The translations under genes and the position numbers were made by a program. Shown piece after piece: positions 49,849 through 58,931 of a stretch of 64,000 bases of DNA. This DNA is from Cloacibacterium sp047601505 (lineage in GTDB: Bacteria; Bacteroidota; Bacteroidia; Flavobacteriales; Weeksellaceae), in contig NZ_JASGJD010000001.1 of NCBI RefSeq assembly GCF_047601505.1, forward strand, positions 248,001-312,000. The letters run 5' to 3'. Below the pieces are notes generated by a model. The model worked only from the letters and a program-made list of their open reading frames with translations, was not told the DNA's origin and did no database searches. How positions within the stretch are numbered: position 1 is the stretch's first letter; the number at the start of each line of letters is the position of its first letter.

Positions 49849-50697
49849 ATGAAAGTTTTTTTAAGTTGGTCTGGAGATTTAAGCCACAAAATTGCAATTG
49901 AACTAAGAGAATGGCTACCATTCGTTATTCAGTCTGTTGAACCTTATGTCTCTTCTGAAGACATAGATAAAGGCTCAAGATGGAGTATTGACATTGCAAA
50001 AGAGTTAGAAGATTCCTCATTCGGAATTTTATGTGTTACCCCTCAAAATATAGACGCTCCATGGTTGAACTTTGAAGCTGGCGCTCTATCAAAAGCTTTT
50101 ACTACATCAAATGTCTCTCCCTTTTTATTTGGACTAAAACCATCAGAGCTAAAAAAAAGTCCTTTACTACAATTTCAATCAACGCTATACGACAAAAAAG
50201 ATTTGTTAAAGCTAGTTTTAAGTATCAACAGTGCATTAGGTAAAGAAAAATTAGACGAAAGTAAATTAAAACAAACTTTCGATGTTTGGTATGAAAAATT
50301 AAAAAATAATCTTGATCCTCTTTTAAAGGAAATAAATTCTAAATCAGTTAGCAATGAAGACACTATAAAAGATAGTTCAAATGAAGCCGTTGAGGAAATA
50401 CTTGAAATTACTAGAGAGCAATTCAAAATTCTTAGAAATCCAGAACTAATATTACCTCCAAATTATATTTCCCACATAATCAAGGAAATAAATCAAAGTA
50501 ATCCTCTAGATTTGAGGGTGGTTAGAGACTTGGATTTTGGCATGAGAAATTTAAAAATTGTATTATCTTCACTTCCAAATGAAATTACATTTGAAAATAA
50601 AGAATTAGAAATGGCAATAAATAGACTTGAGAGAGCAATAATTTTCATTAAAGAAAATCATAGAAGAAATCGAGTTAGAGATTTATTTAACGAATAG
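49849..50697 (+). CDS. TIR-domain protein, candidate NADase/defence effector
   Basis: A 282-residue protein. Residues about 1-135 form a TIR-like domain: KVFLSWSGD, YVSSEDIDKGSRWS, FGILCVTPQN and PWLNFEAGALSK, where Glu76 is in the position of the catalytic Glu of NAD-cleaving TIRs. The C-terminal half (about 165-282) is helical and charged, without a domain I know. Single TIR proteins of this kind occur in antiphage systems, but the sequence alone does not prove such a role. It sits alone between pflA and prfA, both housekeeping genes, with terminators on each side. Its codons are more AT-rich than those of pflB. Confidence 0.85.
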   Translation: MKVFLSWSGDLSHKIAIELREWLPFVIQSVEPYVSSEDIDKGSRWSIDIAKELEDSSFGILCVTPQNIDAPWLNFEAGALSKAFTTSNVSPFLFGLKPSELKKSPLLQFQSTLYDKKDLLKLVLSINSALGKEKLDESKLKQTFDVWYEKLKNNLDPLLKEINSKSVSNEDTIKDSSNEAVEEILEITREQFKILRNPELILPPNYISHIIKEINQSNPLDLRVVRDLDFGMRNLKIVLSSLPNEITFENKELEMAINRLERAIIFIKENHRRNRVRDLFNE

Positions 50698-50730
50698 TTT
50701 GCATAACAAAAGACTCAAGCTTTAACTAAA

Positions 50731-50753
50731 AAAGCTCCCAAAATGGGAGCTTT
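50731..50753. terminator. Bidirectional terminator between the TIR gene and prfA
   Basis: A 10-bp stem AAAGCTCCCA / TGGGAGCTTT with an AAA loop lies between convergent genes. Confidence 0.8.
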
Positions 50754-50778
50754 CTATATATATTATTTAGAAAATCCG

Positions 50779-51861
50779 TTAAATTTCTTCTTGACCTTTC
50801 ATTTTCTCTGCATTTTCAGCCATAATCACAGCATCCATCATTTCTTGGATATCGCCATTCATATAAGCATCTAAATTGTAGATAGATTTATTAATTCTGT
50901 GGTCGGTAACTCTACCTTGAGGATAATTGTAGGTTTTAATTTTTGCAGAACGGTCTCCAGTAGAAACCATCGTTTTACGTTGTGCAGCAATATCTCCTAC
51001 TACTTCTTGTAATTTAATATCATACAATTTTGCACGAAGCATTTCCATTGCTAACTCTCTGTTTGCCAGCTGAGAACGCGCTTGTTGACAAACCACCACA
51101 ATTCCTGAAGGTTTGTGCGTCAATTGAACTTTCGTTTCAACTTTGTTTACGTTTTGTCCACCAGCTCCACCAGAACGTGAGGTTTGCATTTCAATATCTG
51201 CAGGATTAATTTCCACATCTACTTCTTCCGCTTCTGGTAAAACCGCAATCGTAATCGCAGAAGTGTGTACTCTGCCTTGAGATTCCGTTTCAGGAACTCT
51301 TTGCACACGGTGAACACCAGATTCAAATTTCATAATTCCATAAACACCTTCTCCTTCTACTTTCATCACGAGTTCTTTGTAACCCTTAGACGCTTCAGAA
51401 GAATCGGTAACTTCGTGTTTCCAACCTTTGGTTTTGAAATACATGGTGTACATTCTGTACATATCTTCCACGAAAATTGCAGCTTCGTCGCCACCAGTTC
51501 CGGAACGCATTTCCAAGATTATATTTTTATCATCGGCAGGATCTTTCGGAATCAAAAGCACTTTCAATTCTTCTTCCAAACCTGGAATTTTCTCTAGAGC
51601 TTCGTTTTTTTCGATTTTTGCTAATTCTACAAACTCTTTATCAGAACCATCCGCTATAATTTCGTCTGATTCTTCTATGGTAGTTAGCGCTTGCATATAC
51701 TCATCAAAAACTCTCACGATTTTTCCTAAATCGCTGTATTCTTTGTTGAGTTGACCATATCTTTTTTGGTCTGTAATTACATCTGGTTGTATAATTAAAT
51801 CAGCAACCTCGTTATAACGTTGCTTAATTGCTTGAAGTTTTGGAATTAAACTTTTTGACAT
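50779..51861 (-). CDS. prfA: Peptide chain release factor 1
   Basis: A 360-residue translation factor that recognises UAA and UAG. The peptidyl-tRNA hydrolysis motif GGQ is in SGGAGGQNVNK. The anticodon-like tripeptide is consistent with PxT-type release factor 1 (VPETESQGRVHTSAITIAVLPE region). The start is ATG 51861 (MSKSLIPKLQAIKQRY); a TTG two codons upstream is also in frame. A TAnnTTTG box at 51882-51889 (minus) precedes it. Confidence 0.96.
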   Translation of the reverse strand: MSKSLIPKLQAIKQRYNEVADLIIQPDVITDQKRYGQLNKEYSDLGKIVRVFDEYMQALTTIEESDEIIADGSDKEFVELAKIEKNEALEKIPGLEEELKVLLIPKDPADDKNIILEMRSGTGGDEAAIFVEDMYRMYTMYFKTKGWKHEVTDSSEASKGYKELVMKVEGEGVYGIMKFESGVHRVQRVPETESQGRVHTSAITIAVLPEAEEVDVEINPADIEMQTSRSGGAGGQNVNKVETKVQLTHKPSGIVVVCQQARSQLANRELAMEMLRAKLYDIKLQEVVGDIAAQRKTMVSTGDRSAKIKTYNYPQGRVTDHRINKSIYNLDAYMNGDIQEMMDAVIMAENAEKMKGQEEI

Positions 51862-51881
51862 TTTCAAAAATTATTTGGGTG

Positions 51882-51889
51882 CAAAGATA
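51882..51889 (-). promoter_or_regulatory. -7 promoter element of prfA
   Basis: TATCTTTG on the minus strand, 20 nt before the start codon. Confidence 0.5.
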
Positions 51890-51932
51890 AGGAATTTTGC
51901 TTGGATGTTAGAAGTTAGATGTAAGGATGAAA

Positions 51933-51962
51933 AAAATCTGCTCAGAAAACTGAACAGATTTT
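51933..51962 (-). terminator. Terminator of the TonB receptor-permease operon
   Basis: On the minus strand AAAATCTG-TTCAG pairs with CTGA-GCAGATTTT, followed by T residues, 12 bp after the permease stop. Confidence 0.75.
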
Positions 51963-51974
51963 AAATATTTTGAA

Positions 51975-53279
51975 TTAATCTTCTTCTATAGGCTTCGGAA
52001 TTCGCTTATCAAACAAATACAGAATAATACCAATTAAAACAATTGCCAAACCTACCAAACTTTCTTTAGGATTACTAATAAAAGTAAAGTATAAAATGTA
52101 AAAACTAAACAAAACAAACACCGCAGGAAACAGATAAAACCAATTGGATTTAAAAAGTCTTCTGTCTGATTTTTTGAGGAAAAATGCAGCAGAAATTGCT
52201 AATGTAGAAAGCAACTGCAACACAAACGCTGTGTAAAGAAAAATCTGCTTAAAACTTCCCGTAGAAATAATAATAATTGCGATAATTGCATGTGCAAAAA
52301 TAGCTCTCACCGGAATGTTTTTTTTGTTTTTAATGGCTAAAAAACTCCAAAGCTTGTTCTCTGAAGCCGTAGCCTGTGTAATTCTAGAACCTACCCAAAG
52401 ATAACCGCTAATAGTTGCCACCAATTGAAGAGCAATAAAAACGTTCACAATTTTGCCAAAAGTTGTCCCAAACATATAATTGGCTGCAATTCCCATTACA
52501 TCTTCTTTACCTTTCAATGCTTCTATTGGCGCGTGTTTCAGCATAATGTAATTGATGAAAACATAACAAAAAGTTACAAATACGGTTCCTACAATTAAAG
52601 ATTTTGGAAGGTTTTTTTGTGGTTTATCTATTTCTCCGGCAATGTAGGAAGCAGAATTCCAACCAGTGTAAGCATACGTTACAAAAACCAAAGAAGTTGC
52701 AAAAGCTGAAAAAAGAATCTCTTGTTCCCAACTAGAATTAAAATTAATAGAAGTATGAACCGGATTTTGAGACAACAAAACTCCAATTACAATTAAAACA
52801 ACTACAAAACTCACTTTGATAAAAGTAAAAAAATTGTGAAATTTCCCCGAAAGACTCAAACTGAAAGACAATGCCAAAGCTACCAATAAAATAACCGCAA
52901 TTGCAAAAAAAGTCCCAAAATCTCCCTGAAAAACAGACATATATTTAGCCATTGCCAAAGCTGCCAATGAAACAGGAGACGAAAAGCCAATAACAAGAGA
53001 AATCCAACTGCTAAGATAACCCAGAATAGGATGATACGTTTTAGAAAGATAAATATAATCTCCACCATTTCCTTTGAAAAACGTTCCCAATTCTGCATAA
53101 CAAAAAGCGCCAAAGAGCGCCAAAACACCACCAATTAACCATAATAAAAATATAGTGACGGTGTTTTGTAACTCCACAACCTGAAAACCTAAAGTAGTAA
53201 AAACGCCAGTTCCAATCATATTAGAAACAACGATAGCTGTGGCGGTTTTCCAGCCGATTTTGTGTTTTAGGTCTTTCAT
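51975..53279 (-). CDS. APC-family amino acid permease
   Basis: A 434-residue inner-membrane transporter with about 12 helices. The N-terminal signature is IGWKTATAIVVSNMIGTGVFTTLGF, where GTG is the substrate-binding loop of the APC fold. GGVLALFGAFCYAELGTFF and GNGGDYIYLSKTYHPILGYL follow. The start is ATG 53279; a TTG one codon upstream is in frame. It lies 4 bp after the TonB receptor stop and shares its SAM riboswitch, so methionine or a related sulfur compound is the likely substrate, though that is inference. Confidence 0.88.
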   Translation of the reverse strand: MKDLKHKIGWKTATAIVVSNMIGTGVFTTLGFQVVELQNTVTIFLLWLIGGVLALFGAFCYAELGTFFKGNGGDYIYLSKTYHPILGYLSSWISLVIGFSSPVSLAALAMAKYMSVFQGDFGTFFAIAVILLVALALSFSLSLSGKFHNFFTFIKVSFVVVLIVIGVLLSQNPVHTSINFNSSWEQEILFSAFATSLVFVTYAYTGWNSASYIAGEIDKPQKNLPKSLIVGTVFVTFCYVFINYIMLKHAPIEALKGKEDVMGIAANYMFGTTFGKIVNVFIALQLVATISGYLWVGSRITQATASENKLWSFLAIKNKKNIPVRAIFAHAIIAIIIISTGSFKQIFLYTAFVLQLLSTLAISAAFFLKKSDRRLFKSNWFYLFPAVFVLFSFYILYFTFISNPKESLVGLAIVLIGIILYLFDKRIPKPIEED

Positions 53280-53283
53280 CAAT

Positions 53284-55677
53284 CTAGAAATTGTAATTCA
53301 ATCTTCCGAAGAAATAGTTTCCTGTTGTTCCCATTTGAACTGGTGCATATTTGAAAACTCCATAATAAGAATTTTCATAAACTTGCAAATCTGGGAAAAC
53401 ATCAAACAAATTATTTGCTCCTACAGTAAAGTTAAGTTTCTTGGTAATATCATAACCTACACTAAGGTCTGTAACCACTTTTGGAGAGAATTTTTGTACA
53501 GAACCATACGGAAATCCATCTCTGGTCACTTCTCCGAAATAAGTATTTCTCACCAAGAAATTAAATTTATTTATTTTATAATTTAAACCTAAAGAAGCTT
53601 TGGTTTTTGGAGAAAGCGATTCTATAATGTTAATTTGGTCTGGTCCAAAGAATTCGTCTTGAGAATGACTTGCCAAAACTTTTTCAGGGAAATTAAATTT
53701 AGTAATTTTCGTTTCTGTATAATTTCCAGCAAGGTTAATGTTAAGATTTCCTCCACCTAAAGCCCAATCATAGCTTACAACCAAATCTACACCTTTGGTT
53801 TCTGTATCTACAGCATTAGCAAAAAATCTAGCACTTTCTACACCATAAGTAGCAAAAGACGAGTCTGAAAACTGACTGGTAATTACAATTCTGTCTTTTA
53901 CTTTAATAAAATAACCATCAAGTGTTATAAATAATTTATCAACAGGCTTGAAAGTAAATCCTGCACTTGCGTTTACAGATTTTTCTTCTTTCAATTTATC
54001 AAAACCTATTTCTTGCGCAATTGCACTATCATTGGTAAAAATCCCTTTATTTACAATTCCGCTACCAGATGTTGAAATATCTGAATAAGAATTGTTGAAA
54101 TATTGTTGTTGTAAAGATGGCGCTCTGAAACCAGTTCCTACAGCTCCTCTCAAAGAAAAGTTTTTAAACAATTCATATCTTAAAGCCAATTTACCGGTAA
54201 GTGCACTTCCAAAATCTGAATAATTTTCGAATCTTGCCGCTGCATCTACATTAAATTTATTCAAATCATAAGAAACATCTGCGTAAAGTGCTTCAGAATT
54301 TCTAGATTTTTTAAGCGCATTATTATTAGAAAAACCAATGAAAGATTGCGCTCCTCCAGCTGCACCAGAAACTAAACCATAATTTTTATAAGAAGCTTCT
54401 TCGCCAGATTTTATTTGATATTGCTCAAATCTCCATTCTCCACCAAAAGCAATATTGAAATTATCAATCTTTTTAGAAACATCTACATTAAATGTATTTT
54501 GTAAAAAACCATGAGAACCTGCATTAAACTCAGTTGGAGACTGCGCTCCCATTGAAGCATTATTGGTATTGCTTACATCATAATTGAAAACATTACTACC
54601 AAAAGTATTGCTAAGGTCTAAAGTCCAATTGTTGTTTTGGTATTTCGTGCCAACTGCGTAAGAAAAATCGTAAATTTTTGAATTTAAAACCGGTTGAAAT
54701 CCATTAGGGAAAATAGACAAAACTACGTTAGATGTTTCGCTAGGCAATCTTCTAAAGCCAAAACCTTCGCCTTCTTTAATACTTGCTCCTCCAAAAGAGT
54801 ACAAATTCCATTTATCACTCAAAGGATATTCGGCGTTTAAAAACAGTTGCCCTTGTTTAATCTGCGCATCACCAACTTGAAAGTTAAAATCATCACGAGT
54901 TAAACCTCTTTGTGCAATAATTGCGTCATCATTTGCTCTCGCTTGAGCAGGATCATTCGCAAAATCATAAGCAAAATTATCTCCAAAAATATCTAAATTA
55001 TGATTTTGAGACCTATTGGTTTTTCCTCTGTGGCTTAATTGAAGAGATAAATTAATAAAACCTTTGTCTTTACCAAGAGTAGTTCCGTAATTAGCCCCAG
55101 CTTGGTAGGTTTCGCCGTCATTTCTACCAGTTTGCCCGTATGTAATAGATGCAGAAGCTCCTTGGTTTTTCTTTAAAATAATATTAATAACACCAGCAAT
55201 AGCATCAGAACCATATTGCGCAGCCGCTCCGTCTCTTAAAACCTCAATTCTATCAATAGCAATCACAGGAATTGTGCTAAGGTCTGTTCCTACTGAGCCA
55301 TTTCCTACAGTATTTTGATAATTTACCAAAGAAGTTGTATGTCTTCTTTTACCATTTACCAATACTAAAACTTGGTCTGGTCCCAAACCTCTCAAAGTTA
55401 CGGGGTCAATATGTTCTGTCCCATCAGAAGCAGACTGTCTTACCGAGTTGAAAGAAGGAATTACATAATTCAATAAATCTTGAACGGTAGTCTGAGGAGA
55501 ACTTTGTTGAATTTTTTGAACAGAAATTACATCTACAGGAACTAATGTATTGAGTTTAGTACGATTATTTGCTCTGTTTCCCACCAAAACAACATCATCA
55601 ATGCTTTTTTCTGTAACTTCTTGTGCATGTACATACAACGCACTTAGTAAAAGAATGCTAAAGGTAGCTTTTTTCAT
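53284..55677 (-). CDS. TonB-dependent outer-membrane receptor
   Basis: A 797-residue receptor. A signal peptide (about 1-18, ending VHA) is followed by a plug domain with DVVLVGNRANNRTK (TonB-box region), TLRGLGPDQVLVLVNGKRRH, RIEVLRDGAAAQYGSDAIAGVINIILK. A 22-strand barrel ends FFGRLNYNF. It lacks a CarboxypepD-regulatory N-terminal extension and a SusD partner, so it is more like a small-molecule or metal receptor than a glycan importer. The SAM-I riboswitch in its leader and the APC permease behind it point to import of a methionine-related nutrient. Confidence 0.93.
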   Translation of the reverse strand: MKKATFSILLLSALYVHAQEVTEKSIDDVVLVGNRANNRTKLNTLVPVDVISVQKIQQSSPQTTVQDLLNYVIPSFNSVRQSASDGTEHIDPVTLRGLGPDQVLVLVNGKRRHTTSLVNYQNTVGNGSVGTDLSTIPVIAIDRIEVLRDGAAAQYGSDAIAGVINIILKKNQGASASITYGQTGRNDGETYQAGANYGTTLGKDKGFINLSLQLSHRGKTNRSQNHNLDIFGDNFAYDFANDPAQARANDDAIIAQRGLTRDDFNFQVGDAQIKQGQLFLNAEYPLSDKWNLYSFGGASIKEGEGFGFRRLPSETSNVVLSIFPNGFQPVLNSKIYDFSYAVGTKYQNNNWTLDLSNTFGSNVFNYDVSNTNNASMGAQSPTEFNAGSHGFLQNTFNVDVSKKIDNFNIAFGGEWRFEQYQIKSGEEASYKNYGLVSGAAGGAQSFIGFSNNNALKKSRNSEALYADVSYDLNKFNVDAAARFENYSDFGSALTGKLALRYELFKNFSLRGAVGTGFRAPSLQQQYFNNSYSDISTSGSGIVNKGIFTNDSAIAQEIGFDKLKEEKSVNASAGFTFKPVDKLFITLDGYFIKVKDRIVITSQFSDSSFATYGVESARFFANAVDTETKGVDLVVSYDWALGGGNLNINLAGNYTETKITKFNFPEKVLASHSQDEFFGPDQINIIESLSPKTKASLGLNYKINKFNFLVRNTYFGEVTRDGFPYGSVQKFSPKVVTDLSVGYDITKKLNFTVGANNLFDVFPDLQVYENSYYGVFKYAPVQMGTTGNYFFGRLNYNF

Positions 55678-55755
55678 TTCTAATTTTATTTAAATTTTAA
55701 ATTAAGAAATGCAGAGGTAACCTATAGAAATTGTAAAATAAACACTTGATCTATT

Positions 55756-55860
55756 CTCATCTATCCTATTATTAGGTTGGAATTAGCACCGTTACTCCGT
55801 TCAGAACGTGTTGGTTGCTAAGGTTTCTAAGGGCCAAATCCCTCCACCTTTCTTGATAAG
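55756..55860 (-). promoter_or_regulatory. SAM-I (S-box) riboswitch
   Basis: Read on the minus strand, the leader shows the S-box core in order: CTTATCAAGAAAGG, TGGAGGGATTTGGCCCT, GAAACCTTAGCAACC, GGTGCTAATTCC and a closing GATGAG that pairs with CTTATC (P1). Such RNAs bind S-adenosylmethionine and usually switch methionine genes off. The TonB receptor start is 78 nt downstream. No obvious terminator hairpin with a T run lies between, so the output mechanism is unclear. The rest of this 336-bp gap holds the terminator of the 90-aa gene. Confidence 0.9.
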
Positions 55861-55913
55861 TTTTGAGTTGCAAAAATAGGAGTATTTTTTAACTTAACAA
55901 ATTTTTAACAAAA

Positions 55914-55946
55914 AAAATCTGCCCAAATAAGATTTGAACAGATTTT
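55914..55946 (-). terminator. Terminator of the 90-aa membrane protein gene
   Basis: AAAATCTG pairs with CAGATTTT around a 17-nt loop; on the minus strand a T run follows. The outer stem words are the same as in the terminator at 51933-51962. Confidence 0.55.
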
Positions 55947-56013
55947 AAATATATTTTGTTTTGCTTTGATATTACTTTCTTCAAATTAAGGGAAGAAAGC
56001 AATGACATCGAAA

Positions 56014-56286
56014 TTAATGATGACCTGCGTGTAAATAAGGACCGTTTCCTTTTGGCTGGTTATAGATTACTTCTACACCTTCTTGCTCTACCAAAGTTTT
56101 TCTTCTAACGTCTTCAGGATTAAATTTTTTAGTTTTCCCGAAATATTCGGCTAAACCTTCTGTAAGCCACATTGGGATTACAACTCCGAAGAACATTAAA
56201 ATACACCAAAATCCCACCAAAAACATTGTGATGAAATATACAGTCCAAAGAAACTGGTAAACTGGCCAAAAACCTGCTAAAAACAT
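56014..56286 (-). CDS. Small membrane protein of unknown function
   Basis: A 90-residue protein (MFLAGFWPVYQFLWTVYFITMFLVGFW...) with a long aromatic-rich hydrophobic region that could span the membrane twice (about 3-43). It is followed by a basic stretch FGKTKKFNPEDVRRKTL and a C-terminal HAGHH. I start it at ATG 56286; a TTG seven codons upstream is in frame but sits in the promoter (TATTTTTG at 56305-56312, minus). I do not recognise a family. The fumarase gene lies upstream on the same strand. Confidence 0.65.
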   Translation of the reverse strand: MFLAGFWPVYQFLWTVYFITMFLVGFWCILMFFGVVIPMWLTEGLAEYFGKTKKFNPEDVRRKTLVEQEGVEVIYNQPKGNGPYLHAGHH

Positions 56287-56304
56287 AATTTCTATTATTT
56301 TAGG

Positions 56305-56312
56305 CAAAAATA
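56305..56312 (-). promoter_or_regulatory. -7 promoter element of the 90-aa membrane protein gene
   Basis: TATTTTTG on the minus strand, 18 nt before the ATG at 56286. Confidence 0.5.
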
Positions 56313-56363
56313 AAACAATTTTTTAATCGACAAAAGTTTTTCACGTGAATTTTGTCATTTAAT

Positions 56364-56424
56364 AGAAGTTATTATTATTTAGAAGAAGCTTATTTTAAAT
56401 TATTAAAACCTAAAAAGCCTCTTC
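56364..56424 (-). terminator. Possible terminator of fumarase
   Basis: TTAGAAGA and TCTTCTAA words form the outer stem of a long, imperfect hairpin 20 bp after the fumarase stop. The loop is large, so the call is uncertain. Confidence 0.35.
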
Positions 56425-56442
56425 TAAAGAATAAAATAATAA

Positions 56443-58050
56443 CTAGTGAGCTAATGCAGCAAAGAAATCATTTCCTTTATCATCAGTTATAATAAACGCT
56501 GGAAAATCTTTAATTTCAATTTTTCTCACCGCTTCCATTCCTAATTCTGGGAAATCTACTACTTCTACGCTCAAAATATTTTGTTTAGCCAAAATTGCTG
56601 CTGGCCCTCCAATTGAACCCAAATAGAAACCTCCGTATTTTGCACAAGCATCTGTTACATCTTTGCTTCTATTTCCTTTGGCAAGCATAATCATACTGCC
56701 TCCATTCGCTTGAAATTCATCTACATAAACATCCATTCTTCCCGCAGTTGTAGGCCCGAAACTTCCACTTGGCATTCCTTGTGGCGTTTTTGCTGGTCCT
56801 GCGTAATAAATTGGATGATTTTTGAAATATTCTGGCATTGGCTTTCCTGCGTCTAACAATTCTTTAATTTTTGCGTGAGCAATATCTCTCGCTACAATTA
56901 GAGTTCCGTTTAATTTTAAACGAGTTTTGATAGGATATTTAGACAATTCTGCCAAAACCTCTGGCATTGGTCTGTTCAAATCTATAGAAACAGGCTCTTC
57001 TAAATGAGGTGCCACTTCTGGCAAATATTGAGCTGGATTGGTTTCTAATTGTTCTAAGAAAATACCTTCTTTGGTTATTTTTCCTTTGATATTTCTATCT
57101 GCAGAACAAGAAACTCCCATCCCTACTGGGCAAGAAGCTGCGTGTCTTGGTAATCTTATTACTCTAACGTCGTGAGTTAAATATTTACCTCCAAACTGAG
57201 CTCCAATTGCAGATTCTTGACAGATTTTTTGAATTCTTTGTTCCCATTCTAAATCTCTGAAAGCTTGTCCTCCTTCGTTTCCTGATGTAGGAAGATTGTC
57301 ATAATATCCAGCAGATGCTTTTTTAACGGCTGCTAAATTAGCTTCGGCAGAAGTTCCTCCAATTACAAAAGCCAAGTGATATGGCGGACAAGCTGCGGTT
57401 CCTAAATCCATTATTTTCTCGCGAATAAACTCTTCTAAAGATTTTTCGTTCAAAAGAGATTTTGTTTTTTGATAAAGAAAAGTTTTATTGGCAGAACCAC
57501 CACCTTTTGCTAAGAATAAAAACTCGTAATAATTTCCTTTTTTTGCATAAATATCTATTTGTGCAGGAAGGTTAGAACCAGAGTTCTTCTCATCAAACAT
57601 AGTAAGAGGAACAATCTGAGAATATCTCAAATTTTGTTTTTGATACGTATTGAAAATCCCTTTGCTAATGTATTCTCCATCGTCAACTCCAGTGTAAACA
57701 TCTTCTCCTTTTTTAGCAACACAAATTGCAGTACCTGTATCTTGACAAGAAGGCAAAGCTCCTTCAATAGCTACAGCTGCGTTTTGCAAAAGATTATATG
57801 CTACAAATCTGTCATTATCAGTAGCTTCAGGGTCGTCTAATATTTTTTTCAATTTTGACAAATGTGCTGAACGAAGCATAAAAGAAACATCTTTCATGGC
57901 TTCTTCTGCCAAAAGCTCCAGAGCCTTAGGTTCTACTACAAGAATCTCCCTCTCGCCTAATTTTTCTACTTTTACGTAATCTGAAGTTAGCTTTTTATAA
58001 ACTGTGTCATCCTTTAGAATAGGATACGGATCTTGATAAAAAAAGTCCAT
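56443..58050 (-). CDS. Class I (Fe-S) fumarate hydratase
   Basis: A 535-residue TCA-cycle enzyme that interconverts fumarate and malate and carries a labile 4Fe-4S cluster. Likely cluster cysteines are in PSCQDTGTA (Cys102), GTAACPPYH and AASCPVGMG. The alpha and beta parts are fused, as in FumA of Escherichia coli; the C-terminal part has AGPAKTPQGMPSGSFGPTTAGRMD. The cluster is oxygen-sensitive, which suits a microaerobic or facultative life. It forms a single-gene unit. Confidence 0.95.
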   Translation of the reverse strand: MDFFYQDPYPILKDDTVYKKLTSDYVKVEKLGEREILVVEPKALELLAEEAMKDVSFMLRSAHLSKLKKILDDPEATDNDRFVAYNLLQNAAVAIEGALPSCQDTGTAICVAKKGEDVYTGVDDGEYISKGIFNTYQKQNLRYSQIVPLTMFDEKNSGSNLPAQIDIYAKKGNYYEFLFLAKGGGSANKTFLYQKTKSLLNEKSLEEFIREKIMDLGTAACPPYHLAFVIGGTSAEANLAAVKKASAGYYDNLPTSGNEGGQAFRDLEWEQRIQKICQESAIGAQFGGKYLTHDVRVIRLPRHAASCPVGMGVSCSADRNIKGKITKEGIFLEQLETNPAQYLPEVAPHLEEPVSIDLNRPMPEVLAELSKYPIKTRLKLNGTLIVARDIAHAKIKELLDAGKPMPEYFKNHPIYYAGPAKTPQGMPSGSFGPTTAGRMDVYVDEFQANGGSMIMLAKGNRSKDVTDACAKYGGFYLGSIGGPAAILAKQNILSVEVVDFPELGMEAVRKIEIKDFPAFIITDDKGNDFFAALAH

Positions 58051-58166
58051 ATTTTAGTATTTTTAATTTACGATTTACGACATTATAAAATCTTCTTTTT
58101 TATAGAAAATTCAATCAAAAAAACTGAATTGTAAATTTACGGAATTTCGATTTTTTAGCATTAAAA

Positions 58167-58190
58167 AAGTCCCGAAAATTTCCGAGACTT
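58167..58190 (-). terminator. Terminator of the ABC transporter genes
   Basis: On the minus strand AAGTCTCG pairs with CGGGACTT (one G-U), followed by six T residues, 20 bp after the ATPase stop. Confidence 0.75.
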
Positions 58191-58209
58191 AAAGTGATTT
58201 ATAATGAGT

Positions 58210-58917
58210 TTAAATTACAACCTGACTAGCAAAATAATCTTCTAATTCTTGCAAGGTTTCTGAGTTGGTTTGTATGTCTTTTACAATTTCACCTCTATTT
58301 ATCGCAACAATTCTATTGCAAACTTCTGTGGTATGTGCCAAATCGTGACTAGAAATAAGAAATGTAATTTGTTCCTTTTGAGACCAATCTTTTATTAATT
58401 TTTTCAATTTTATTTGAGTAGTAGGGTCTAAATTTGCAAAAGGCTCGTCTAAAACTATAATTTCTGGTTCGCCAATTAAAGCGCCTACAATTCCTACTTT
58501 TTTCATATTTCCTTTAGACAAATCTCTGATGTATTTTTTCCCATTAAGAATTTCTCCATTAAAAAAATCTGAAAACTGTTTCAAAAACTCGTCCACATCT
58601 TGTCTTTTTTGATTTCTAAGTTCGCCAATAAAATAAAAATACTCTTCTGGCGTAAGATAACCAATTAAAAAATTCTCATCAATAAATGCAGAAACTTTAC
58701 TTTTCCAATGCTCAGATTTCGCCACATTTTCTCCATCTACAGAGACGCTTCCAGAACTCGCTTCAATTAAATCTAACAAAAGACTGAAAAGAGTGGTTTT
58801 TCCTGCTCCGTTATTCCCTACCAAACCAAAAGTTTCACCTTTCGGAATTTCCAAAGATTCTATATTAAGAACTTTTCTGTTGCTGTATATTTTTGAAAGT
58901 TGTTTTACTGATATCAT
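58210..58917 (-). CDS. ABC transporter ATP-binding protein
   Basis: A 235-residue ATPase with Walker A GNNGAGKTT, signature LSKGNMKK and Walker B IIVLDEP, followed by the switch His in ISSHDLAHT. It resembles the CcmA/NatA-type export ATPases. It lies 14 bp after the DUF5687 membrane protein gene, which is almost certainly its permease partner. The substrate is unknown. Confidence 0.93.
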   Translation of the reverse strand: MISVKQLSKIYSNRKVLNIESLEIPKGETFGLVGNNGAGKTTLFSLLLDLIEASSGSVSVDGENVAKSEHWKSKVSAFIDENFLIGYLTPEEYFYFIGELRNQKRQDVDEFLKQFSDFFNGEILNGKKYIRDLSKGNMKKVGIVGALIGEPEIIVLDEPFANLDPTTQIKLKKLIKDWSQKEQITFLISSHDLAHTTEVCNRIVAINRGEIVKDIQTNSETLQELEDYFASQVVI

Positions 58918-58931
58918 AGTTTTGGTTTTAA

